Below are positions 1 to 6,451 of a DNA stretch of 6,500 nucleotides, in pieces; the stretch's first letter is position 1, and each line of letters starts with the position of its first letter. This DNA is from an uncultured Chromatiales bacterium. Lineage in GTDB: Bacteria > Pseudomonadota > Gammaproteobacteria > Steroidobacterales > GCA-2729495. The DNA is taken from NCBI GenBank assembly GCA_913058165.1, contig CAJXQV010000071.1, forward strand, positions 1-6,500, in the 5' to 3' direction. The notes beneath the pieces are model-generated. The model was not told the origin of the DNA. It saw only the letters and a list, made by a program, of their open reading frames with translations, and did not search any database. A program made the position numbers and the translations under genes.

Positions 1-45
1 GATTGCCTCTTGTCTCGTGGGCTCGGAGATGTGTATAAGAGACAG
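1..45 (+). other. Nextera sequencing adapter (P7/i7 side), not biological
   Basis: This is synthetic library sequence. Bases 1-3 (gat) match the end of the Illumina P7 oligo. Bases 4-11 (tgcctctt) match the i7 index whose read form is AAGAGGCA, which I recall as N711. Bases 12-26 are the read-2 adapter arm, and 27-45 are the 19-base Tn5 mosaic end AGATGTGTATAAGAGACAG. The insert starts at 46. The index name is from memory; the adapter identity itself is certain from the exact match. Confidence 0.98.
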
Positions 46-98
46 ATGTAAATGTTGTGCTGAAACTCAGTGTCGTTGACGAGGGTGGCAACGACTAA
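46..98 (+). CDS. rplI: Probable 50S ribosomal protein L9, C-terminal tail only (5' truncated)
   Basis: An open frame enters from the adapter junction and ends at TAA 96-98. The first full codon is at 48, and the visible 16 residues read VNVVLKLSVVDEGGND. A short beta-strand of alternating Val/Leu followed by an acidic tail is what the C-terminal domain of ribosomal protein L9 looks like, and rplI lies directly upstream of dnaB in pseudomonads and related bacteria. The stop is 40 nt before the dnaB start. The call therefore rests mainly on synteny plus a weak sequence resemblance; 16 residues are too few for certainty. The rest of the gene lies outside the fragment. Read-through from rplI into dnaB is plausible, as no terminator is visible in 99-138. 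Confidence 0.55.
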
Positions 99-127
99 AT
101 ACCCGACGGAGCCGTTGTTCAATGGTT

Positions 128-134
128 GAGGTGG
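128..134 (+). promoter_or_regulatory. Ribosome binding site for dnaB
   Basis: GAGGTGG lies 4 nt before the ATG at 139; its GAGG core ends 7 nt before that ATG. It supports 139 as the start. A second in-frame ATG at 163 has a weaker GAAGG (148-152) 10 nt upstream, so initiation there, giving 455 residues, cannot be excluded. Confidence 0.6.
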
Positions 135-138
135 TCAG

Positions 139-1530
139 ATGTATTCTGAAGGTCCGGGTCCAATGACCGATGAGCTTAACCGGCCACCGAGTTCCATTGA
201 AGCTGAGCAGTGGCTGCTCGGCGGCATCATGCTCGACAATCTGATGTGGGAAAGTATTGATGGACGAGTAGGTCCGGATGATTTTTTCCGCACCGATCAT
301 CAGATTATTTTCAAAGCGATCAAAGCACAGGCTGACCTGAGTCAGCCTGTTGATCCGCTTACTCTTTCAGAACATCTCAAAAACCGCAATCAGCTGGAAG
401 ATGTCGGTGGATTTGCCTACTTAAGCCGCCTCGTCGCCGAAACCGCAAGCGCAGCCAATGTATTGGCTTATGCCGATATCATTCGTGATCGTGGCTTGCT
501 GCGGCAGCTTATTCATGTGGGCAATGAGATTGCGCAGTCTGCTTATAATCCCGACGGACAAAGCCCTAAAGATCTTGTCGATTTTGCCGAGCGTAAAGTG
601 TTCGAGATTGCGGAGAGTGGCAGCCGAGGTAAAGCGGGTTTTGTGTCGTTGGCCGATCGTTGCTCGGATCTTACCGACATGCTTGATGAGCGGCATCGCA
701 AAGGCGATGCGGTTACCGGCTTACCTTCCGGCTACGATCGTTTCGATGCTATAACTCAGGGTCTTCAGCCCGGCGATCTGCTTATATTGGCCGCCCGTCC
801 TTCTATGGGTAAAACCACACTGGCACTGAACATTGCTGAATACGCCGCGCTTAAGCCCGAGAAGCCGGTGCCAGTGGCTATTTTTAGTATGGAAATGTCC
901 ACTGATCAGCTGGCATTGCGCTTTATTTCGTCTTTGGGCCGTGTGCCCCAGGGCAGCTTGCGTAACGGCAAGTTCGGCGAACAGGATTGGTCACGCATCG
1001 GCACTGCGATTCGGCAGATGAGCAGTGCGCCAATTCATATCGATGATACGCCCGCGCTGAGCCCCAGTGAAGTTCGTGCGCGTGCCCGTCGCTTAAAGCG
1101 AGAGCACCCTGATTTAGGTTTAATTGTGGTCGATTACCTGCAGTTGATGCAGGTGCCAGGGTCTAACGAGAACCGTACCACTGAAATTTCTAATATCTCC
1201 CGTTCACTTAAATCCCTGGCTCGTGAATTGAATGTGCCTGTGATAGCACTCTCGCAGTTGAACCGCAGTGTTGAGCAGCGGCCCGACAAAGTGCCTATGA
1301 TGTCCGACCTTCGTGAGTCGGGTGCTATCGAGCAGGATGCCGATCTTATTCTGTTTATCTATCGTGACGAGGTCTACAATAAAGAGACCGAGCGTAAGAA
1401 CGAAGCGGATATCATTATAGCCAAGCATCGTAATGGTGAGCTGGGCAAATTTACTCTCACTTTCCTCGGACAGTTCTCTCGTTTTGAGAATTACATTCCC
1501 GAGCAGGACGTTGGTGGATTCAGGGTATGA
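139..1530 (+). CDS. dnaB: Replicative DNA helicase DnaB
   Basis: This is the hexameric ATP-driven helicase that unwinds DNA at the replication fork and binds primase and the helicase loader in the cytoplasm. The 463-residue length fits the family (E. coli about 471). The N-terminal domain covers about residues 15-120 and opens with the family hallmark SIEAEQ. After a linker, the RecA-like ATPase domain covers about 190-455. Visible motifs are Walker A ARPSMGKTT (219-227, Lys225), the catalytic Glu in SMEMS (Glu252), Walker B LIVVDYLQL (328-336, Asp332), the DNA-binding and sensor segment SQLNRSVEQRPDK (372-384), and AKHRNGELG (428-436) carrying the Lys and Arg that act across the subunit interface. 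DnaB is a common intein host, but none interrupts this copy. The start at 139 is chosen for its ribosome binding site. The stop codon overlaps the alr start. Confidence 0.97.
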   Translation: MYSEGPGPMTDELNRPPSSIEAEQWLLGGIMLDNLMWESIDGRVGPDDFFRTDHQIIFKAIKAQADLSQPVDPLTLSEHLKNRNQLEDVGGFAYLSRLVAETASAANVLAYADIIRDRGLLRQLIHVGNEIAQSAYNPDGQSPKDLVDFAERKVFEIAESGSRGKAGFVSLADRCSDLTDMLDERHRKGDAVTGLPSGYDRFDAITQGLQPGDLLILAARPSMGKTTLALNIAEYAALKPEKPVPVAIFSMEMSTDQLALRFISSLGRVPQGSLRNGKFGEQDWSRIGTAIRQMSSAPIHIDDTPALSPSEVRARARRLKREHPDLGLIVVDYLQLMQVPGSNENRTTEISNISRSLKSLARELNVPVIALSQLNRSVEQRPDKVPMMSDLRESGAIEQDADLILFIYRDEVYNKETERKNEADIIIAKHRNGELGKFTLTFLGQFSRFENYIPEQDVGGFRV

Positions 1531-2657
1531 GCCAAACGGCTGTTGCCTTAATCAATTCCTCTGCCATTCGGCATAACTTTCAGCTTCTAAAACAACGTGC
1601 GAAGGGTTGCCGGGTTATGCCGGTGCTCAAGGCTAATGCCTATGGTCATGGCATGGTGCAGGTCGCTCAGTTGCTTCCCGAAGCGGATGCCTTCGCGGTG
1701 GCTCGCGTGGGCGAGGGCATCAAACTGCGGTCTGCTGGTATCAGTCAGCGGGTGGTGGTGCTGGGCGGTTGCATCGATCAGGTAGAACTCGTCCAGGCAT
1801 TGGAGCACCAACTGGATTTGGTTATTCACCATGAGAGCCAGTTGGCGTTGCTAGCAGACTACGATGGCGGGCGTAAGGTGGCTGTCTGGGTGAAAGTTGA
1901 CAGCGGTATGGGCCGTCTTGGGTTTTCACCATCTGCGTTACCCGGTGTGCTAAGCGCGCTTGATGAGTCGCCTGTCGTAGCGGCTATAGAATGCATAATG
2001 ACTCACCTTGCTTGTGCTGATGAAGCGAGCAATGAGATGACTCTGCGCCAGCTCGATTGCTTCAATAAAGCGTTGTCAGCAGCTGTCTCGACAGGACCCA
2101 CTAAGTACAAAGGTGGCGTTAGCATTGCCAACTCCGCAGGTATTCTGCAGTGGCCAGAAACCTTGCAGTCATCAGAGAAAGTGAAATACACCGGCAGCAA
2201 CTGGGTGCGCCCCGGGATATCGCTTTACGGCGTATCGCCGGTGGAAGGTATGTCGCCTGCTGAGTTTGATTTGATTCCGGCCATGACATTTTGTACCCGG
2301 TTGATTGCAGTGAAGGCATTAAAAGCTGGTGAGAGTGTGGGGTATGGTGCAGGTTGGGTCGCCGGTAAGGATTCGGTGATTGGCATTGCTGCAGTCGGTT
2401 ACGGTGATGGTTACCCACGCGGCGTTGCAGCTTCTACCCCGGTATTTGTGCATGGTCAACGCGCACCTTTGGTGGGGGCGGTGTCCATGGATATGGTGGC
2501 TATCGATTTAAGTAATGTTCCCGATGCTAGAACCGGCGATGTGGTTGAGTTGTGGGGTGAGAACTTGCCTGTCCACGAAATTGCCATCGCTGCCGATACT
2601 ATCGCTTACGAACTGCTCACTCAGTTGAGCCGGAGACCATTACGTGAGCTGGTCTAA
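1527..2657 (+). CDS. alr: Alanine racemase (PLP-dependent)
   Basis: The enzyme interconverts L- and D-alanine in the cytoplasm, supplying D-Ala for peptidoglycan. The 376 residues match family length. The PLP-binding lysine lies in VLKANAYGHG (Lys35), in the N-terminal TIM barrel. The segment WVKVDSGMGRLGF holds the conserved Lys123 (carbamylated in characterised homologues) and Arg130. SIANSAG (199-205) and WVRPGISLYG (226-235, Arg228) contact the cofactor. The second catalytic residue is Tyr292 in GYGDGYPR, followed by the substrate-binding MDMV (321-324), both in the C-terminal beta domain. All catalytic residues are present, so it should be active. Its ATG overlaps the dnaB stop as ATGA. 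A GGTGGA (1513-1518) 8 nt upstream, inside dnaB, can serve as ribosome binding site. Transcription probably comes from the rplI/dnaB side, because no separate promoter is visible. Confidence 0.97.
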   Translation: MSQTAVALINSSAIRHNFQLLKQRAKGCRVMPVLKANAYGHGMVQVAQLLPEADAFAVARVGEGIKLRSAGISQRVVVLGGCIDQVELVQALEHQLDLVIHHESQLALLADYDGGRKVAVWVKVDSGMGRLGFSPSALPGVLSALDESPVVAAIECIMTHLACADEASNEMTLRQLDCFNKALSAAVSTGPTKYKGGVSIANSAGILQWPETLQSSEKVKYTGSNWVRPGISLYGVSPVEGMSPAEFDLIPAMTFCTRLIAVKALKAGESVGYGAGWVAGKDSVIGIAAVGYGDGYPRGVAASTPVFVHGQRAPLVGAVSMDMVAIDLSNVPDARTGDVVELWGENLPVHEIAIAADTIAYELLTQLSRRPLRELV

Positions 2658-2674
2658 CAAGAAATGTTTTGCAT

Positions 2675-2703
2675 AAAAAAGGCTCCCGATGGGAGCCTTT
2701 TTT
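2675..2703. terminator. Bidirectional intrinsic terminator between convergent operons
   Basis: A perfect 7-bp GC-rich stem, GGCTCCC (2681-2687) and GGGAGCC (2691-2697), encloses a GAT triloop. It is flanked by six A on the left (2675-2680) and six T on the right (2698-2703), so the pairing can extend to 13 bp and a U tract follows the hairpin on either strand. It lies 17 nt after the alr stop and 13 nt after the stop of the minus-strand FHA gene, and serves both. Confidence 0.93.
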
Positions 2704-2716
2704 ATTCGGTCGGAGT

Positions 2717-3433
2717 TTAGCCGGTAAAGAAGCCGATCTTCACATCCATCAATTCAATAACATCATTGTCAGTAAGCGGCCGTGCCGGACCGGTGAGTGG
2801 CTCACCGTTAACCTTGGCTGATGGACCGCCAGGTTTGCAGTCGACCTGAACAATGTAATGGGCTTTGCCGCGTTTGGTAATCGCAATAACCTGCTCGCCG
2901 GGACGACCGAGGGTGGTCAGGGGTTTCTTGATTTCAATATCACGACCTGCCATTGAGCCGTTTAATACCTGCAGAGTTGCATTGGCAACCGCTGTGCCGC
3001 TGGCAGCAGTCGGGAGAGGCGGCGCATCGCTTGCATGATTCGCTGCACGGTTTGGCTGGTTAGTTTTGGCTGGCGCCTTATGCAAGGCTTCCGGTGAATT
3101 TTCGATAACAATGGTGCGGGCAAATTCATCGTAGTCGTCTTCTGCCGAAGCGGCGACAAACTTCAGTTGATGGTGACCCATGGTAATAACGTCATCATTT
3201 TGCAGCGCATGCTTCTTAACCAGCTTGCCGTTGACGTAAGTGCCATTGGTGCTGTTTAAATCCTCAAGGAATGAGTCATTAAGGATATTAATGATGAGTG
3301 AGTGATGACCACTGAGTGCCGGGTTGTCGATTCTGACGTCGTTATCCGGTAAGCGCCCGATGGTATAGCGCTCTTTGGTCATGTTGTATTCGGCCATTAC
3401 CTGACCGCCGAGACTGAGTATTATGCGTGCCAT
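2717..3433 (-). CDS. Tandem FHA-domain protein (second FHA domain degenerate)
   Basis: FHA domains bind phosphothreonine peptides. In this 238-residue protein the N-terminal FHA domain (about residues 5-93) carries the full signature: Gly26-Arg27, Ser41 with His44, and the loop LNSTNGTYVNG (59-69), so it should bind phosphothreonine. A low-complexity Ala/Pro/Asn linker (about 111-150) leads to a second FHA-like fold (about 153-238). That fold keeps LGR (175-177), VNG (208-210) and the closing DNDVIEL (222-228), but has TKRGKAH where the Ser-x-x-His motif belongs, so binding there is doubtful. Thr107 in the acidic segment DEFARTIVIE just after the first FHA is a candidate phosphorylation site for the upstream kinase. 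There is no signal peptide or membrane segment, so it is cytoplasmic. It is the last gene of the operon, starting 1 nt after the phosphatase stop (TGATATG) with no clear ribosome binding site, suggesting translational coupling. The domain call is firm; the target is unknown. Confidence 0.9.
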   Translation of the reverse strand: MARIILSLGGQVMAEYNMTKERYTIGRLPDNDVRIDNPALSGHHSLIINILNDSFLEDLNSTNGTYVNGKLVKKHALQNDDVITMGHHQLKFVAASAEDDYDEFARTIVIENSPEALHKAPAKTNQPNRAANHASDAPPLPTAASGTAVANATLQVLNGSMAGRDIEIKKPLTTLGRPGEQVIAITKRGKAHYIVQVDCKPGGPSAKVNGEPLTGPARPLTDNDVIELMDVKIGFFTG

Positions 3434-3434
3434 A

Positions 3435-4262
3435 TCAACACTTTATTAGCTTTTTGATCAGATTGAACAGGCCGGTATTCGCCGGAAATGGGGCTAATGC
3501 CTTTACTAGCATTACTGAAATATTATCTTTGCCGCCGTGTTGATTGCTGATTTTCACGAGTTGCTCAGCAACGCTTGAAAGACTAGCACTAAATGTGCTT
3601 AGAGTTAGATGAATCTCTTCATCATCTACCATGTCTGAGAGACCATCGGAGCAGACCAGGTAGATGTCGCCCGTTTCTACTTGAACCTCCTGTATTTCTA
3701 CGTCAACGGTTATTTCTGCCCCAAGAGCTCGGGTTATATAGTTTTTGTTGGTTGATTGTTTCGCCTCCTCATGCGAATAAAAACCGCGGTCCACCAGTTC
3801 CTGTAACAGCGAGTGGTCGCGGGTAATGCGTTCCAGTTTGCTGTTACGCAGCCTATACAGTCGCGAGTCACCTACATGTGCAATGGATAGCCGGTTGTCA
3901 CAGAAAATACCGGCGACTATGGTAGTGCCCATGCCCTGGCAGCCATCATGACTTTGCGCGGTCTGATGAATGATTTTGTTGGCGCGTGAAATAGCATCAC
4001 GTAACACGATGGTTTGCCGCATTAAGCCAGTGTCGGTATGGCGCTCATAAGGTTTTTCGCGGGCACAGGCTTCTGTGGTCAGTTCATACACCGTTTTCAC
4101 GGCGATGCCACTGGCCACTTCGCCTGCGTTGTAGCCGCCCATGCCATCAGCCAGCACAAACATTGCCATATCTTCATTTGAAGCGATGGCATCTTCGTTG
4201 TGATCGCGCACCCTGCCGGTGTCGGTTTTTGAGGCGAAAACAAATTTATTTTTCAGGTTCAT
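3435..4262 (-). CDS. PP2C-family Ser/Thr protein phosphatase (Stp/PppA-like)
   Basis: This is a metal-dependent phosphatase that removes phosphate from Ser/Thr residues, presumably reversing the adjacent kinase. Of its 275 residues, about 8-255 form a single catalytic domain. Motifs in order are TDTGRVRDHNEDA (13-25), VLADGMGG with metal-binding Asp39 and Gly40, GMGTT (110-114), HVGDSRLYRLR (129-139), TRDHS (147-151), SDGLSDMV with Asp206 (205-212) and GKDNIS with Asp246 and Asn247 (244-249). All expected metal ligands are present. The protein is soluble. A short tail, LFNLIKKLIKC (265-275), looks like a basic amphipathic helix that might touch the membrane or a partner; that is inference. 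The ATG at 4262 is preceded by AAGAG (4273-4269) with 6 nt spacing. It starts 20 nt after the kinase stop and lies 1 nt before the FHA gene, so the three are almost surely one transcript. Confidence 0.95.
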   Translation of the reverse strand: MNLKNKFVFASKTDTGRVRDHNEDAIASNEDMAMFVLADGMGGYNAGEVASGIAVKTVYELTTEACAREKPYERHTDTGLMRQTIVLRDAISRANKIIHQTAQSHDGCQGMGTTIVAGIFCDNRLSIAHVGDSRLYRLRNSKLERITRDHSLLQELVDRGFYSHEEAKQSTNKNYITRALGAEITVDVEIQEVQVETGDIYLVCSDGLSDMVDDEEIHLTLSTFSASLSSVAEQLVKISNQHGGKDNISVMLVKALAPFPANTGLFNLIKKLIKC

Positions 4263-4282
4263 ACGATGCTCTTAATGATGGT

Positions 4283-6451
4283 CTATATTCGAACCTGTTT
4301 ACTGCAGGCCAGCAACGCCAATGCCATTGCTTTGCCATTTGAAAAACGGTCTTGTGAGTTTTTCGCCATCGCCTTGGCCAATATTATATCAAGGCATTCT
4401 GGCAGGTCGGGTTTTACTTTAGTTATGCTTGGCGGTGCATCGTGAATGATTTTATCCATCAACTGTGGAATGGAATCTGCCCGAAACGGCGGTGCGCCAG
4501 TAAGCAGGTGATATAGGGTAACGCCCAGTGAATAAAGATCCGATAGGCCATCTACGTCACTGGCGGAGAGTTGCTCCGGCGACATATACGATGGTGTGCC
4601 GAGGATGATGCCGGTCTTAGTGCGAGCGGTGTCGGTCAATCTGGCGATACCGAAGTCGGTTACCTTCAGGCGGTCTGTTGCTGCGTCGTAGAGAATATTT
4701 GCGGGTTTAACATCTCTGTGGACAACACCTTGGCTGTGCGCGTAATCCAGCGCCTCGGCAGTACGTGCCATTAGCTGCATCACCCGAACCGGCGGTAAAA
4801 GTTTCTTTTTGTGGGCGTATTCAATAAGCGGCCTGCCTGAGAAATACTCCATTGTGAGGTAGGCAACATTGTTGTCTTCGCCAATATCATAGATCGCAAC
4901 AATATCCGGGTGGTTAAGCCGTCCCGCTGATTCGGCTTCACGCAGAAATTGTTTGCGGGCCTTTTTTAATTCGCTTTCATCGAACTCATCGGCCAGGGCA
5001 ATAGTTTTGATGGCGACTTTGCGCTGAATTTTAGAATCAATGCCGAGATAAACCGTCGACATGGCACCACGGCCTAGCGTCTTGGTGATCTGGTAACGTC
5101 CCAGCTTATTGCCGTCCCCGGAACTCTTGCCCGTCTTTATTTTGCGGGTCTCAGTCTGCGCATTTCGCCTATTACTGGCGCCGGAAATGCGACGCAGCTT
5201 TTCACCTACATCCATGTAATTGGGGTCGACTTTGGCGAGATGCCTCAAGGCATTTTCCGCTTTGGCGAATTCACGGGTTTGCTCGCACTGCAAAGCTATA
5301 TCGTAGATTTTGCGTTTATTGACGGCGTTGGGTTGTTCCTGTCGCAGCATTGAGAGCTGAATGTCCAGCGTGTCGCTTGCAGTTTCCGCCATGAGTGTCT
5401 TAATGCCAATATCACGACGGTGTCGCCGGCCGCGGTTGACGCCACCAATACCGGCAATTAGGAATACAGCGACTGTTACATAGAGTGAGGTGCTCGCAAG
5501 TTGCATCCAGATAAGTTGTTCGGTAATCAGCCAAGCCTCAAGCATCATTAGAATGACACCAATCGATAAACCCACAGTGAGTCCGGCGACCCAACCCATG
5601 CGCGGTAAAATGGTAAGGCAGACGGCAACAAGAGCCACGAGCAGCAGAGTTTCTGCGATAGGGAGCCAGTCGGGACGGGTAATGTAGTTGCGTTGTAACA
5701 AATTCGACAGGCTCATTGCAGTCATTTGCAGAGGGGTCATTCTATCGGCGATCGGGGTGGCATAGCCCGGCATGCCGGTGTGTTTCGCCTCACCGATGAG
5801 CACAATTTTATCCCGCACACTTTCTAATATTTCGGGGTTAGCAATGACTTCGTTGTAGCCGATGGTGAAGAGGCTGTAATCCGGGTAAAACTGGTTGAAA
5901 ACACTAAAACCGTTATCAGTGCCGATGACCTGACGGTTCAGCAGAATGCGTGTATCGGAGTCAACGCTGACAGCTGCTCGTTCTACTGAGGCCAGGGTAG
6001 CCAGAGCCAATGATGAGTGCAGAGCGCCATTCGCATTAATCAACAGATTCGATGACCGGACGACGTCGTCATCATCCGGGTAGAAGCTGGCGAAGCCAAC
6101 ACCATTAACCGACTTGCATATATCTTGAATCGGCATAACGATGTTTCGTGAGCGGCGCAACTCTGCCACATCGATATCGCCAATGCTGGCATTGAACTTA
6201 TCGCATGCTGGGGTCTCCTCGCTACTGCTGGAATAGCTGTCGGTGAGCTCAGCTGCGAGAATAATGTTGTTGATACTCTGGTAGCCGGCCAGAGTCTTTT
6301 CACGTGCGTGGTAGCGGGCTTTTAGAAGAGGCAGGTCGCGCGTTAACGGGTTAACGTCGATGTCATCAGTTTGATTCGCGTGTGCCTGAAGAGCTTCGAT
6401 AGCTATAATTTGTTTCTTACTGGGTGCTTCTGGAAAGTGTAAGGGCTGAAT
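4283..6451 (-). CDS. Transmembrane CHASE2-sensor Ser/Thr protein kinase (5' truncated)
   Basis: This is a Hanks-type kinase expected to phosphorylate Ser/Thr in response to an envelope signal. The frame runs into the adapter up to a GTG at 6466, but residues 1-5 (MYKRQ) are adapter; native sequence begins at residue 6 and the true start is missing. Numbering here is by that frame. About 6-267 is extracytoplasmic and matches the later part of a CHASE2 domain (GFASFYPDDDDVVRSS at 124-139; DKIVLIGEA at 219-227). Three membrane helices follow (about 268-287, 291-314, 319-341), the arrangement known for CHASE2 proteins. A linker holds one TPR-like repeat (about 388-421). The kinase domain (457-720) has the glycine loop LGRGAMSTVYLG (464-475), Lys487, Glu510, HRDVKPAN (583-590, Asp585), DFG (604-606), a Thr-rich activation loop (611-624) and SPE (629-631), so it looks catalytically intact. 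An N-terminal anchor helix and the first part of CHASE2 must lie beyond the fragment. It is the first visible gene of the operon. Confidence 0.92.
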   Translation of the reverse strand: MQPLHFPEAPSKKQIIAIEALQAHANQTDDIDVNPLTRDLPLLKARYHAREKTLAGYQSINNIILAAELTDSYSSSSEETPACDKFNASIGDIDVAELRRSRNIVMPIQDICKSVNGVGFASFYPDDDDVVRSSNLLINANGALHSSLALATLASVERAAVSVDSDTRILLNRQVIGTDNGFSVFNQFYPDYSLFTIGYNEVIANPEILESVRDKIVLIGEAKHTGMPGYATPIADRMTPLQMTAMSLSNLLQRNYITRPDWLPIAETLLLVALVAVCLTILPRMGWVAGLTVGLSIGVILMMLEAWLITEQLIWMQLASTSLYVTVAVFLIAGIGGVNRGRRHRRDIGIKTLMAETASDTLDIQLSMLRQEQPNAVNKRKIYDIALQCEQTREFAKAENALRHLAKVDPNYMDVGEKLRRISGASNRRNAQTETRKIKTGKSSGDGNKLGRYQITKTLGRGAMSTVYLGIDSKIQRKVAIKTIALADEFDESELKKARKQFLREAESAGRLNHPDIVAIYDIGEDNNVAYLTMEYFSGRPLIEYAHKKKLLPPVRVMQLMARTAEALDYAHSQGVVHRDVKPANILYDAATDRLKVTDFGIARLTDTARTKTGIILGTPSYMSPEQLSASDVDGLSDLYSLGVTLYHLLTGAPPFRADSIPQLMDKIIHDAPPSITKVKPDLPECLDIILAKAMAKNSQDRFSNGKAMALALLACSKQVRI

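Noticed and set aside
99..138. Promoter for dnaB between the rplI tail and the start codon
   Set aside because: No convincing -35/-10 pair can be seen in 40 bases; only the ribosome binding site is supportable.
421..754. Overlapping open frames of about 91-98 codons on both strands inside dnaB
   Set aside because: They are shadows of the dnaB reading frame; the helicase motifs account for the sequence.
139..1530. Intein in DnaB, a frequent insertion site
   Set aside because: The Walker A, Walker B and C-terminal motifs are continuous and the length is normal for an uninterrupted helicase.
2119..2418. Open frame of 99 codons on the minus strand inside alr
   Set aside because: It lies wholly antisense to a well-conserved enzyme gene, has no recognisable domain and shows low-complexity shadow composition.
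3434..3460. Ribosome binding site for the FHA gene
   Set aside because: The sequence before the start is A/T-rich with no purine-rich core; coupling to the phosphatase stop 1 nt upstream is a better explanation.
3593..3826. Open frame of 77 codons on the plus strand inside the phosphatase gene
   Set aside because: It is antisense to conserved PP2C motifs and has no ribosome binding site or family resemblance.
2717..6451. Type VI secretion threonine-phosphorylation module (PpkA/PppA/Fha)
   Set aside because: The domain content is similar, but the kinase has a CHASE2 sensor, no tss gene is present, and the locus abuts dnaB-alr. The resemblance alone does not support the label.
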